Positions 32,776-44,783 of a DNA stretch of 64,000 nt are shown piece by piece. Position 1 is the stretch's first letter. Each line of letters begins with the position of its first letter. Under the pieces are notes generated by a model, which made no database searches, was not told the DNA's origin, and was given only the letters and a program-made list of their open reading frames with translations. Location of the stretch: positions 25,406,317 through 25,470,316 of the forward strand of contig CM060202.1 in NCBI GenBank assembly GCA_030562195.1, written 5' to 3'. Both the position numbers and the translations under genes were made by a program. The DNA comes from Nipponacmea schrenckii. Lineage: Eukaryota; Mollusca; Gastropoda; Lottiidae.

Positions 32776-33227
32776 TATAATTCTAGCGTCACAGCTTCCA
32801 TTGGTAGATAAAACACTCCTTACAAATATGACTTTATTTGTTTATTGTATTTGACTAGCGAATCAATAGTTGGTAAAAACATCTACACGGAAACGGAGTA
32901 ACTGGTCTGCACTCGACCGTCCACTCCTGGTTTCCACTCATATTTATATTCATCTGAGGAAGTAATTAATGTGTTTATTAAAACCAGTATGGTACTATCT
33001 TAATGATCAATCTGAACTACCGGACAATTAATGACCAAGAACAAAGGTAAAATTACGACTTCCAATAACTGAAGATATTAAGGTGACAATTAATCAAATT
33101 ATTTGCATATTAAACTCTTCATGAACTTGGTCAAAATGAGTTTGACACGGCAGCTATTATTTTATATTGTGTTATTTTTAATAATAGTTCCACCTGTTTT
33201 CTCAAATGAATATAACATCACACTACA
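32776..33227 (-). repeat. 3' LTR of the retroelement
   Basis: 452 bp from TATAATTCTAGCG to ACACTACA on the plus strand. Matches the LTR at 22056-22508 and at 38368-38790. A G/C-rich purine segment (CCGGAGTGATG on the minus strand) next to its inner end may be the polypurine tract. Confidence 0.7.
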
Positions 33228-33700
33228 TCACTCCGGGGGCCGCAATAAAAATCTTATTGGTCGCAATTGAAGGAGAAATATATATGGCGAAATATCTAAA
33301 AGAAATACAACATTTATAAAGATGAAACAACACTGAATTTTTTTTGTTTTCTGGAGAAAATGTATGAATACATTTTACTGGATACACGAACCACGATTTT
33401 TTTCATAAATATATAATAAAACACTATTGCATTTGATATTCATTCGTATGCTCACAAGGTGAAATATTTGATTTTATCGATTTTATTATATTCACTATTA
33501 TCGATTTCACTATATGGATTCACTAAACAATTTCACTATTTTCACTATTTTACTGCATGGTTACGGCAGGATTTCTACTGTCCTGACGTTATTTGATGGT
33601 GGATCTGGCGAATATTGTCGACGTGGTGGTGGTGTTCAGGGGGTAGATTATAGTTGTCAATTCTATGTATCCAATGTTCCTTGGTTGTGGCTATGGCTTT

Positions 33701-34510
33701 TTACGAAAATTTATCCACCAAGTCATACAAGGATTCTTTCTTGGTTTCAGGACCTCCCGCTCGCCCTACAGTATCCTTAACACGTTTGACCTTTTTGTAT
33801 ATCTTAACAATCTTAAAAATTATGACAAAGAAAATAGCGAGGAATAAACAAAACCCGAGGACATAAAAAATCCAATGAACTTTAGGACGGAACGGATTTT
33901 CTAACAATGGGTGTAATTTAGATAGTTCTAATTCGTCCATAGACTTTTGCAACTTTTGATTATTTGTATTGACTGGAGCCAATGTAGAAAGTGTTAATAT
34001 ATTAGGTAAGTTTGGAGTGAATGGATTTAATGGTTAAGTTTCTTTGGATATATTATACAGAAAATTAGCAATATTCTTTTTCCTACCAACAATTTGGCGT
34101 ACGTTAAAATAAGAAAGTTCTTGCAAGTAAAAGGGTAATATGAAATATGACGAATGGGCGAAACATCTCTTTCTAAGAGTTATATTGTTCATTCCTCTAT
34201 TTAAGTCAATATTGTTTAATAATTTAAGATAAGCATCTAGGGTAGTGTCAAAGGCAATAACCGTTTTTCGTGCGTTAAGGATTTAACAATTGGGATCTTA
34301 GGCACTGGTTCTATTAAAGCTTTACAACTTTTTTTGGATTAATTTAGGGTCATGAAAAAATAAAGAAGATTCACTTGAAGGGGAAAAATTGGTTGATAGA
34401 ACCGGTTTCCTAAATTTACAATAAGATACATCACTATCATCTAACTTAACATAAACAATTCGATCAGGCGATATAGCAAAATAATCTGTTAGAGTTTCTT
34501 CCTGTGTTAA
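33701..34510 (-). pseudogene. Env-like membrane protein, 3' part intact
   Basis: The last 93 residues (33701-33982) include a helix IFYVLGFCLFLAIFFVIIFK and a basic cytoplasmic tail ending VDKFS. Upstream, broken frames to about 34510 include HDPKLIQKKL, a DAYLKLLNNIDLNRG segment and LPFYLQELSYFNVRQI. A single C-terminal anchor after a long ectodomain fits env-like genes of Gypsy/errantivirus-type elements. The ectodomain has at least four stops or shifts, and no fusion or cleavage site can be identified. Confidence 0.5.
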
Positions 34511-34560
34511 AACAGAAACTATATTTTAAAGTGGGCGCATCATGCTAGGCAACCACTTGT
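34503..34560. repeat. 58-bp dispersed repeat shared with the Polinton insertion
   Basis: About 58 bp (TAAAACAGAAACTATATTTT through GCTAGGCAACCACTTGT) matches the reverse complement of 2214-2271 with about four differences. It lies between pol and env of the retroelement. Confidence 0.7.
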
Positions 34561-34829
34561 TTAGATCTGTTGTAATGTGGGAAATTTTTAGTATCGGATT
34601 CTTGTAATTTTTCTGGTTGTTCTATATCAAAACTAATTATTTCTGACGTGTGTTCATTTTCACTGTCGCTGTCAAATGGCATTTGATCTTGTTGCGATTC
34701 AGGAATAACGGCAACATGTCTAAAAGGAGCTATTGATGGGTCATTATTATCATCATTATTGCCATTCTTAATTGTAGAGTCGCGGGGGAACAATGGTGTT
34801 GGGCCATAGTAATGGCTTTTTCTATTTTG

Positions 34830-36073
34830 TCGGGGTCGCTTGTTGTTTTTGTCTTTATCCGTGAGAGGAAAACAACATTAACATTATTTTTTCCTTGTAC
34901 ATGTTGTATGTCACAATAATATTCGGACATTATGATAACCCACCGTTGAACTTTAGCGTTCTTCATTTCCGAGGTAAATAGAGGTTGTAACGGGTTATGA
35001 TCTGTATAAATAGTAAACTTTGATCCAATTAAATAGCGTCGTAACTTCAAAGTACAATATACTAAAGAATACATTTCTCTTTCAATAACAGGCCAAGAAG
35101 TGTGAGTTTTTGAAAATTGGTGAGAAACTTATTGAATAACTTTTCGCCATCATCATGATCTTGTGTAAGAACTCCGCCGATTGCATACGGAGACGCATCC
35201 GTATATAATTTATGTGGTTTGGATGGGTCGGGATATGCCAAAATTGGAGCAGATATCAGAGCCAGTTTTTCGAATGATTCATTAGCTTCGTCAGACCAAA
35301 TACATTTAGCATGTTTCTTTGTTAGGGTAAGTGGACGGGCAATACGGAACCCAAGAATCCGCGTAGCCCTCGAATATTAAAAGGTTGAGACATTCCTGAA
35401 TAGCACTGATTTTAGTTTTATCGGGACGAATATCCTCTTTGGAAATAATGTGGCCAAGGTATTTGATGTCAGCTTTAAGAAATTCGCATTTGCTTGGTTT
35501 GAGATTTAAACCAGCGTTTTTCAAACGACAAAGTACGTATTTCAAATGACGTCAATGATCTTCAAAGGTTTTAGAATGTATAATGATATCATCGATATAA
35601 ACTTATTTATCAAGACAACCTTGCATTACAGTTTGCATTAGGTTTTGATATATGCTAGGAGCAGTACATATGCCAAAGGAAAGACGATTATGTTCAAATA
35701 GACCACGAAAACATGTAAAAGCAGTTTTGTGTTTGGATTCTCCATCTACTTCGAACTGCCAATATCCCGATTTTAAATCTAAACAGGTCAAATATTGACA
35801 CTCACTTAGTTGCATTAAGATATCTGAAATATTCGGTAACGGAAAACTGTTTTTGCGCATATTCAAATTTAACTTACGATACTCGATACAAAACCGGTAC
35901 GTATTATCTGGTTTTGGAACTAACAAAATTGAACTTGCGTATTCGGATATCATCAATTTTTTTATCGACAATCGATAATGTGTTAAAGGTAACCGGTATG
36001 GTTTTTGACGTACAGGTGGACTATCGCCGGTATCAAAGTGGGCTTTAACTTCGTTGGTTTTACCTAATTCCAA
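34830..36073 (-). pseudogene. Retroelement reverse transcriptase and RNase H, frameshifted
   Basis: 36073-35603 holds the RT fingers and palm: SILLVPKPDNTYRFCIEYRK, LTCLDLKSGYWQ, FEHNRLSFGICTAPSIYQ. The catalytic YIDDIIIHS follows at about 35595 in a shifted frame, then NAGLNLKPSKCEFLKADIKY and YLGHIISKEDI at 35545-35306. RNase H (35074 leftwards) shows FTIYTDHNPLQPLF and an HVQGKNN-x-x-V-x-x-LSR end. These motifs and their order are those of Ty3/Gypsy pol. Several stops and shifts separate the parts. Confidence 0.8.
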
Positions 36074-36203
36074 ATCTGTAGTGGCAAAAAGATTGTTATA
36101 TTTTTAAGAAGAGCGATTAATTGGTAACGTTGGCCTGGGGGAATATGAAGAAATTTGTCATAATCAAAAGGAAATTTGGAATCATTGGAATTTTTTGATT
36201 TAG

Positions 36204-36930
36204 TCATATTGGGCAAGGCATCCAAAGCATTGATTTCAGAAAAAAATGCTCTACGGTTCCAATGATAGCATTCTTGGGAAATCCGAAATTATATTCAGCT
36301 GTATTTTGAATTTCGAGTTGTATAGACAATGAATTTGTACAGTGTATACTGTTAACAGCCAATAAGCCAGGTTGGTCAATGAAAAAAGTAGCAATTTCTA
36401 ATGGGGTGAATAGTATAATAGTATTTCGAAAACGTGGCGGAATTTTACAAGTAACATAACAGGATGAATATGGACGAATGTGATGATTAGAAGAAAGTTT
36501 GACCATTTGAATTTGACGTTCAGACTTTTTTGTGGAATTTAAAAGGGTTATTAATTCAGATTTAAAATATTGAAAATATTTTGGTGAAAATTTAAAATAA
36601 CACCAAATGATTTAAAGAAATCGCTACCTATGATAATATTTTTACCTAAATGATCAACAAAATGAAAAGTGAATTGGATGTACTTTTAGCAAATTTAAAA
36701 TTGATGGTAGCTTTACCGTGAACTTTTAAGGGACTGCTTGTGACTCCAATTAAACGGTGCAACTGTGATTGATCGGTTGTATAATTTATAATGTGTGTTT
36801 GTGGTAAACGCTTAAAAAAATGTTAGTCTATGAGGGATATTTCTGAACCACTATCAAGGAGTGAATGGGTAAAAATATCAGCAATATATACAATGACATA
36901 AGAATTATTTGAATTAAGAGTTGCCTATAT
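36204..36930 (-). pseudogene. Retroelement protease region
   Basis: The minus strand at about 36895-36825 reads ADIFTHSLLDSGSEISLID, with the aspartic protease core D-S-G, before a stop. 36506-36204 continues an open frame with no further motif that I recognise. It lies between gag and RT, as expected. Confidence 0.55.
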
Positions 36931-37049
36931 TATGTATGAAAGTTTGTGTACCCAGGTGATCAGAATTATTTTCGATACACTTGGGATCTACCAGTTTTTT
37001 GCCTGAGGCGATTTCCTACAACGATGAAATGTGTGTCCTAGTGTATTCA

Positions 37050-38001
37050 AATAGGCCTGACAACTTGAGTAAACTGATATTGATCAGAGCTCTGGTTATG
37101 TTGAGGAGGCCTTGACTGATACGCGCGCTGAGTGTGTGTACGTGAATTGTACGAGTCTGAAACCAGTTATGAAAGTTATGGGTTTATTATATGAATGAGA
37201 ATAATCTCGAGACCGCTGTGAAGAATTCGGTTTAGACCGATGAGACATATTAGTAGACCGTTGAGTAGACTGTGGACGTGAATGACGAGAATTTGGTTGA
37301 GGACAGTTTGGCATTTTATGTATATCGGCAATAAGTTTTTCACTTTATTACTAAGATTAGAAACTTGTGAAATTGTGTCGACTTCCATCTGTTCTTCAAT
37401 TCTGTCGGTGCGTAACAAATTATATGTTTTAGCCGTTGTTGTTCAGCTAGAGCCGACTTGACTGCGTCCTCTAGGGTTAACTATGAGCTTCCGGATTAAA
37501 AAAATTTCTCGCAGGACATCCATGAAGACATCTTTAAAGATACCTTGAATAATGTGATGAACTAACTCATCGCCAGTGTAGGCATCCTCGGCTAAACTCA
37601 AAATTCGATCGCCAAAAGTTTGTACGGACTCCCCTAAATTTTGTTTGAGACTTAGTAATTTTTTCTTTGCAAACTGGATGTCCGACAGATCACTAAAGCG
37701 AATCTTTAGGGCCGACTTCAGGTGTCGCTAAGAACAGTTTGGAGTATTTTTGATGTAACGAATTACATAATTAGCAGCCGGTCCTGTGACAACATTAGGC
37801 AAAAATTTCTAAACGCTCATCACCAGCTTGACAAAGCAATCCAACCGGATCAAGGTCTCGTATCCAGTCCGAAAATTTGTGATTGCCTTCCCCCGAAAAG
37901 GGTCGTAAATAATTTGGCAGGGACAGTGCACGTAGCTCTAACTGGAGTCGGTAAAAGTTTTCCGCCAACATTTCAACAGGAACTACTTCGGTGCTAGGCA
38001 T
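37050..38001 (-). pseudogene. Retroelement gag, frameshifted
   Basis: The frame opens at ATG 38001 with a leader, then FSGEGNHKFSDWIRDLD, the usual start of a Gypsy-type capsid. Shifted frames carry on through SLKQNLGESVQTFGDRIL, SLAEDAYTGDELVHHIIQGI and a Ser/Arg/Asn-rich C-terminal part (37096-37314). No CCHC knuckle is visible; the basic tail may serve in RNA binding. Confidence 0.65.
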
Positions 38002-38367
38002 TTTGAAACAGATAGGTTTTACTAGGGTTCGGACAAGGAAATCTTAATTATATGTATTAGCAACTACCTTAATAATATGTATTAATTAAATATCTTATTA
38101 CGCAATTAACCTAACAATATGTATCAATTAATTATTTAATCTGAAAATCTTAATTTCAATTATTGGTCAAACGTGTTGAGGAACTAAAGGCTACTAAGAA
38201 GGTTCTTACAGATTCGGCTATGGAGTTGAGGCTGTGTTGTTGAATAGTTGTGACGTCTACGTTTTCTGGACTTCTGAAATTCTGGATATCTAGACTTCAC
38301 GTTGTTGGTGACGACCTCTGCGGAACTAGTTCTTGTTGGGTAACAAGAAGAAAATCCTGGTCTTAGA

Positions 38368-38790
38368 TACTACTCTAGCGTCCCAGCTCCCGTTGGTAGA
38401 TAAAACACTCCTTACAAATACCTGACTTTATTTTGTATTTGTCTAGTGAGTCAATAGTTGGTAAAAACATCTGCACGGAAACGGAGTAACTGGTCTGCAC
38501 TCGACCGTCCACTCCTGGTTTCCACTCATATTTATATTCATCTGAGAAAGTAATTAATGTGTTTATTATAACCAATATGGCACTATCTTAATGATTAATC
38601 TGAACTACCGGACAATTAATGACCAAGAACAAAGGTAAAATAATGACTACCAATATCTATCTATGTGCATATTAAACTCTTCATGAACCTGGTCTAAATG
38701 AGTTTTGGAACAGCAGCTATTATTTTATATTGTTTTATTTTTAATGATAGTTCCACTTGTTTTCTCAAATGAATATAACATCATACTACA
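38368..38790 (-). repeat. 5' LTR of the retroelement
   Basis: 423 bp, ending TCATACTACA on the plus strand. Compared with the 3' LTR it lacks a block around ACTTCCAATAACTGAAGATA and differs at many sites. The inner end reads CTAGAGTAGTATC where the other copies have CTAGAATTACA, so the boundary is uncertain by a few bases. Confidence 0.7.
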
Positions 38791-39593
38791 CCCGTTTTTT
38801 TTAAGTTCAAGGGACAGTCAGAATACTATCCTTAACATGACCCTTGTGTCTTTTAGTAGATAAACTATTAAAATCATCAAAAGTACATAAGTGAAATAGC
38901 GCCGGTATTTACGTCTGTCTTGTCAGCAACAATAATAAGAATAATTACAGACAGTAAAATAAGACAGTACCAATTAAATGGTTGTATGGCATTCTATCAA
39001 TATCAAATCAGATGGGGTACCGATCTGTTGGAATTGATTAGGAATGTTTTATTGGCACAACGCTACCTTTCTGATCCTTCCTAATGATTCTATTCCAATG
39101 TTCTTATATATAATGTGATCCTGTAATAGTGATTTTTTACGAGTAATCCTTGAACAGTGATTCTTTACCAATGATCCTGTACTTATAATTATTACTAATA
39201 ATTATTTACCATTCTTTATCATGTATACGTGATCCTATACCATAATTATTAATAAACTAGTGATTATGCACTAGTGAACCTGTACCAAAGATTCTGTACC
39301 AGTGATCCTGTACCTGTGATCCTGTGCTAATGATCAGATAGAAGATATCTTGTACTAGTGATCCTATCCAATAATTCCACAATGCTTTAATACATATAGC
39401 CTAGTTATTAGTGTGATACAACATCAGTAACACAGCGCTTGTCAATCAACAACAACCCAAAAGGTCTGAAATTATCCCAGTGACTTCATGACCATGTTAC
39501 ATAAACTTCTTAACTCCTTGTCAAATTTAATACCTTTTCTGAATAAATAGTTCATTTAAAAACAAACAAACAAATATTGGTTTTGTTTATGAT
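38791..39593. other. Non-coding, with a tiny Ig-exon remnant and degenerate short repeats
   Basis: Around 38897-38940 the plus strand reads AGIYVCLVSNN, matching GIYVCLVNN of the Ig exon at 5413-5700, then decays. This suggests a further, mostly lost copy of the Ig exon. From about 39120 to 39370 there is a degenerate repeat of GTGATCCTGTACC(A). Confidence 0.4.
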
Positions 39594-40093
39594 NNNNNNN
39601 NNNNNNNNNNNNNNNNNNNNNNNNNNNNNNNNNNNNNNNNNNNNNNNNNNNNNNNNNNNNNNNNNNNNNNNNNNNNNNNNNNNNNNNNNNNNNNNNNNNN
39701 NNNNNNNNNNNNNNNNNNNNNNNNNNNNNNNNNNNNNNNNNNNNNNNNNNNNNNNNNNNNNNNNNNNNNNNNNNNNNNNNNNNNNNNNNNNNNNNNNNNN
39801 NNNNNNNNNNNNNNNNNNNNNNNNNNNNNNNNNNNNNNNNNNNNNNNNNNNNNNNNNNNNNNNNNNNNNNNNNNNNNNNNNNNNNNNNNNNNNNNNNNNN
39901 NNNNNNNNNNNNNNNNNNNNNNNNNNNNNNNNNNNNNNNNNNNNNNNNNNNNNNNNNNNNNNNNNNNNNNNNNNNNNNNNNNNNNNNNNNNNNNNNNNNN
40001 NNNNNNNNNNNNNNNNNNNNNNNNNNNNNNNNNNNNNNNNNNNNNNNNNNNNNNNNNNNNNNNNNNNNNNNNNNNNNNNNNNNNNNNNNNNNN
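39594..40093. other. Assembly gap of exactly 500 N
   Basis: A run of 500 undetermined bases. The round size suggests a placeholder, so the true distance is unknown. A tandem repeat begins directly on its right side. Confidence 0.99.
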
Positions 40094-40420
40094 TGTATGA
40101 ATCTCTATGCCTTGTGTGTGAATGTGTCAGAATGTGTATGAATCTTTATGCCATGTGTGTGAATGTGTCAGAATGTGTATGAATCTTTATGCCATGTGTG
40201 TGAATGTGTCAGATTATGTATGGATCTTTATGCCTTGTGTGTGAATGTGTCAGAATGTGTATGAATGTTTATGCTTTGTGTGTGAATGTGTCAGAATGTG
40301 TATGAATGTTTATGACATGTCTATGAATCTTTATGCCTTGTATGTGAATGTGTGTGAATGTTTATGTCTTGTGTGTGAATGTGTGTGAATCTTTATGCCT
40401 TGTGTATTAATCTTTATATT
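40094..40420. repeat. Tandem repeat of about 40 bp at the gap edge
   Basis: Copies of GAATGTGTCAGAATGTGTAT followed by GAATCTTTATGCCTTGTGT, breaking down to shorter TGTGTGAATG units at the right. The gap probably lies within this array. Confidence 0.85.
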
Positions 40421-40450
40421 AATTGAGTGTTTATTTTTTGTATAATCTAT

Positions 40451-40673
40451 AATAAGTCATCTTAACTCATAAGTCCAGTCCATCCAGCTGTAAATGGGTA
40501 CGGATAATCCAAGAAATGGTAAGGGATTTCAGCTTGTCTTATCAATTTAAAAGAGTTATATAGACTATATTATAATACTAGTAACAATTATAAAAACTTT
40601 AAAAAAATTAACGAAAGCAGCCTAAGTATACAAATCCTTAAGCCAATTATCAAAGCTTAAAATAATTCTACCT
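40451..40673 (+). repeat. Left copy of a 223-bp direct repeat flanking the satellite
   Basis: Near-identical to 44242-44464 (for example AAGTCCAGTCCATCCAGCTG and TACGGATAATCCAAGAAATG). It ends exactly where the 57-bp satellite starts. Confidence 0.85.
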
Positions 40674-43590
40674 TTGACCTCTATCAATAATAACTATCAG
40701 GGACTAGATATAGAGTCAGTAAGTTTTAGTCTGACCTCTATCAATAATAACTATCAGAGACTAGATATAGAGTCAGTAAGTTTTAGACTGACCTCTGACC
40801 TCTATCAATAATAACCATCAGAGACTAGATATAGAGTCAGTTAGTTTCAGACTGACCTCTATCAATAATAACCATCAGAGACTAGATATAGAGTCAGTTA
40901 GTTTCAGACTGACCTCTATCAATAATAACTATCAGAGACTAGATATAGAGTCAGTAAGTTTTAGTCTGACCTCTATCAATAATAACTATCAGGGACTAGA
41001 TATAGAGTCAGTAAGTTTCAGTCTGACCTCTGTCAATAATAACTATCAGAGACTAGATATAGAGTCAGTAAGTTTCAGACTGACCTCTATCAATAATAAC
41101 CATCAGAGACTAGATATAGAGTCAGTAAGTTTCAGTCTGACCTCTGTCAATAATAACTATCATAGACTAGATATAGAGTCAGTAAGTTTTAGTCTGACCT
41201 CTATCAATAATAACCATCAGAGACTAGATATAGAGTCAGTAAGTTTCAGACTGACCTCTATCAATAATAACTATCAGAGACTAGATATAGAGTCAGTAAG
41301 TTTTAGTCTGACCTCTATCAATAATAACCATTAGAGACTAGATATAGAGTCAGTAAGTTTCAGACTGACCTCTATCAATAATAACTATCAGGGACTAGAT
41401 ATAGAGTCAGTAAGTTTCAGACTGACCTCTATCAATAATAACTATCAGGGACTAGATATAGAGTCAGTTAGTTTCAGACTGACCTCTATCAATAATAACT
41501 ATCAGGGACTAGATATAGAGTCAGTAAGTTTCAGACTGACCTCTATCAATAATAACTATCAGGGACTAGATATAGATTCAGTAAGTTTCAGTCTGACCTC
41601 TGTCAATAATAACTATCAGGGACTAGATAAAGAGTCAGTAAGTTTCAAACTGACCTCTGTCAATAATAACTATCAGAGACTAGATATAGATTCAATAAGT
41701 TTCAAACTGACCTCTATCAATAATAACTATCAGGGACTAGATATAGAGTCAGTAAGTTTCAGACTGACCTCTATCAATAATAACTATCAGGGACTAGATA
41801 TAGAGTCAGTTAGTTTCAGACTGACCTCTATCAATAATAACTATCAGGGACTAGATATAGAGTCAGTAAGTTTCAGACTGACCTCTGTCAATAATAACTA
41901 TCAGGGACTAGATATAGATTCAGTAGGTTTCAGACTGACCTCTGTCAATAATAACTATCAGGGACTAGATATAGAGTCAGTTAGTTTCAGACTGACCTCT
42001 GTCAGTAATAACTATCAGGGACTAGATATAGAGTCAGTAAGTTTCAGACTGACCTCTATCAATAATAACTATCAGAGACTAGATATAGAGTCAGTTAGTT
42101 TCAGACTGACCTCTGTCAATAATAACTATCAGAGACTAGATATAGAGTCAGTAAGTTTCAGACTGACCACTGTCAATAATAACTATCAGGGACTAGATAT
42201 AGAGTCAGTTAGTTTCAGACTGACCTCTATCAATAATAACTATCGGAGACTAGATATAGAGTCAGTAAGTTTTAGACTGACCTCTATCAATAATAACTAT
42301 CAGGGACTAGATATAGAGTCAGTAAGTTTCAGTCTGACCTCTATCAATAATAACTATCAGAGACTAGATATAGAGTCAGTAAGTTTTCAAACTGACCTCT
42401 ATCAATAATAACCATCAGAGACTAGATATAGAGTCAGTTAGTTTCAGACTGACCTCTAACAATAATAACTATCAGAGACTAGATATAGAGTCAGTTAGTT
42501 TCAGTCTGACCTCTATCAATAATAACTATCAGGGACTAGATATAGAGACAGTTAGTTTTAGACTGACCTTTGTCAATAATAACTATCGGAGACTAGATAT
42601 AGAGTCAGTTAGTTTCAGTCAGACCTCTATCAATAATAACTATCGGAGACTAGATATAGAGACAGTTAGTTTTAGTCTGACCTCTGTCAATAATAACTAT
42701 CGGAGACTAGATATAGAGTCAGTTAGTTTTAGACTGACCTCTATCAATAATAACTATCAGAGACTAGATATAGAGTCAGTTAGTTTTAGACTGACCTCTA
42801 TCAATAATAACTATCAGAGACTAGATATAGAGTCAGTTAGTTTCAGTCAGACCTCTATCAATAATAACTATCGGAGACTAGATATAGAGACAGTTAGTTT
42901 TAGTCTGACCTCTGTCAATAATAACTATCAGAGACTAGATATAGAGTCAGTTAGTTTCAGTCAGACCTCTATCAATAATAACTATCGGAGACTAGATATA
43001 GAGACAGTTAGTTTTAGTCTGACCTCTGTCAATAATAACTATCAGAGACTAGATATAGAGTCAGTTAGTTTCAGTCAGACCTCTATCAATAATAACTATC
43101 GGAGACTAGATATAGAGACAGTTAGTTTTAGTCTGACCTCTGTCAATAATAACCATCAGGGACTAGATATAGAGTCAGTAAGTTTTAGACTGACAACTAT
43201 CAATAATAACCATCAGGGACTAGATATAGGGTCAGTAAGTTTTAGACTGACCTTTGTCAATAATAACCATCAGGGACTAGATATAGATTCAGTAAGTTTC
43301 AGACTGACCTCTGTCAATAATAACCATCAGAGACTAGATATAGGGTCAGTAAGTTTCAGACTGACCTCTATCAATAATAACTATCAGAGACTATAGAGTC
43401 AGTAAGTTTCAATAATAACTACCAGAGACCAGATATAGAGTCAGTAAGTTTCAATAATAACCACCAGAGACCAGATATAGAGTCAGTAAGTTTTAATAAT
43501 AACCATCAGAGACTATAGAGTCAGTAAGTTTCAATAATAACCATCAGAAACCAGATATAAAGTCAGTAGGTTTCAAACCAGCGTCATCTT
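40674..43590. repeat. 57-bp satellite, about 50 copies
   Basis: The unit is GACCTCTATCAATAATAACT, ATCAGAGACTAGATATAGAG, TCAGTAAGTTTCAGACT. Copies vary at a few diagnostic sites (CTATC/CTGTC, CAGAG/CAGGG/CGGAG, AGTAAG/AGTTAG). From about 42540 a two-unit higher-order pattern appears, alternating TCAGTC-AGACC and GAGACAGTTAG forms. The right end (after 43390) decays into shorter units. Confidence 0.95.
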
Positions 43591-44241
43591 GGTAACGATC
43601 CAATGTTTTATTATAAACAACCGCGGGGTAGAAAGATACCAGAGATAAATAATAAATACGATACTGTAATTATAACCTCGTGTTTTAATTCTTTAATTAT
43701 TTATTAATCTAACATGTAATTAACACTGATTAGAGGGATATTGTCAAGTCGACTAACGCTATACAGTTTCCAGCGAGGGAAATTTCCTAGAGTTTTCCGT
43801 TTAAATTGGCCCAGTTAAGTGGAAAATTTAGCTTGAAAATTCTATTTCATTTTATTTTTAACACTTTATCAAGAAGATTGTGGGTCTTTAAATCCAAGTG
43901 GTCTGATCGATCCATTAGATTTACTGCTGCCTTCATATTAGGATTCGGAGCCACGCAGCTAGTCGCCTATCAAAAGGCAAAAATCTCGCGACCGACGAAG
44001 ATTTTCCATGACATGGAAGTGTTTTATAGTGTTTAATTTAGATATTTGATAAAGATGGAGTTTGCTCCCCTTATAATACCTGAATTTATATTTCCATTTA
44101 GGGTACCCATAACACAAGTGCGTATTATTCGCGAAATCTAGTAGTACGGTAAAAAGAAAACGTCATGACGTTATTTTGGTTGGATAGGCCACGTTGAAAA
44201 TGTCAGACGGTCGACTGGAGTGTGCAAGTCCGATGACCTTG
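43591..44241. other. Non-coding between satellite and right direct repeat
   Basis: A 76-codon open frame at 43806-44036 starts at TTG, has no recognisable domain and no splice context, and I do not call it a gene. Otherwise nothing recognisable. Confidence 0.5.
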
Positions 44242-44464
44242 AATAAGTCATCTTAACTCATAAGTCCAGTCCATCCAGCTGTAAATGGGTACGGATAATC
44301 CAAGAAATGGTAAGGGATTTCAGCTTGTCTAATCAATTTAAAAGAGTTATATAGACTATATTATTATACTAGTAAACATTATAAAAACTTTTTAAAAAAT
44401 AACAAAAGCAGCCTAAGTATACAAATCGTTAAGCCAATTATCAAAGCTTAAAAGAATTCTACCT
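44242..44464 (+). repeat. Right copy of the 223-bp direct repeat
   Basis: See the copy at 40451. Its last 20 bases (GAATTCTACCTCTGA-AATG) recur inverted at about 44737-44757, so the true element may extend to 44760. Confidence 0.8.
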
Positions 44465-44711
44465 CTGAAAATGAATATCAAGATTTGCTGAAATTAAAAA
44501 AGAAACTTTTGTTGATCTTCCTTAGGGGACTTATTGTTTGGAATATTTGTCCAATAAATCCACAACACTAAATAATTTGGAAACATGCTTATAAGCATTT
44601 TAAAAAAAATTACCAAGTTTAATAGATATATCATGTTATATAGAGATTCTATTCTTTAGTCATGACACCTGGTAAATCTAACTTATGAATATAATATATT
44701 CAAAATATACT

Positions 44712-44717
44712 TTTATT
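44712..44717 (-). terminator. Polyadenylation signal (AATAAA) of the TRC8-like gene
   Basis: AATAAA on the minus strand, 67 bases after the stop codon of the TRC8-like gene. The closeness makes a very short 3' untranslated region; other signals further on are possible. Confidence 0.5.
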
Positions 44718-44783
44718 GACCAAGTTTAAGAATGGTCCATTCTCAGAGGTAGAATTCCTTTAATTATTAATTAATCTAATTAG

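Larger units (their letters stand above)
32776..38790 (-). mobile_element. Ty3/Gypsy-type LTR retroelement with env-like gene, degenerate
   Basis: 3' LTR 32776-33227, env-like gene about 33701-34510, RNase H and RT about 34830-36073, protease near 36870, gag about 37050-38001, 5' LTR 38368-38790, all on the minus strand. Frames are broken many times and no integrase is visible between RNase H and env, only about 250 bp of unclear sequence. I found no target duplication around the two LTRs. The LTRs differ by substitutions and a deletion of about 30 bp, so the copy is old. As an old endogenous copy it is plainly non-functional. Confidence 0.75.

Noticed and set aside
39577..40182. An open frame of 201 codons across the N gap
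   Set aside because: Most of it is undetermined bases and the rest is tandem repeat.
43806..44036. 76-codon frame between the satellite and the TRC8-like gene
   Set aside because: It starts at TTG and shows no motif or exon signals.
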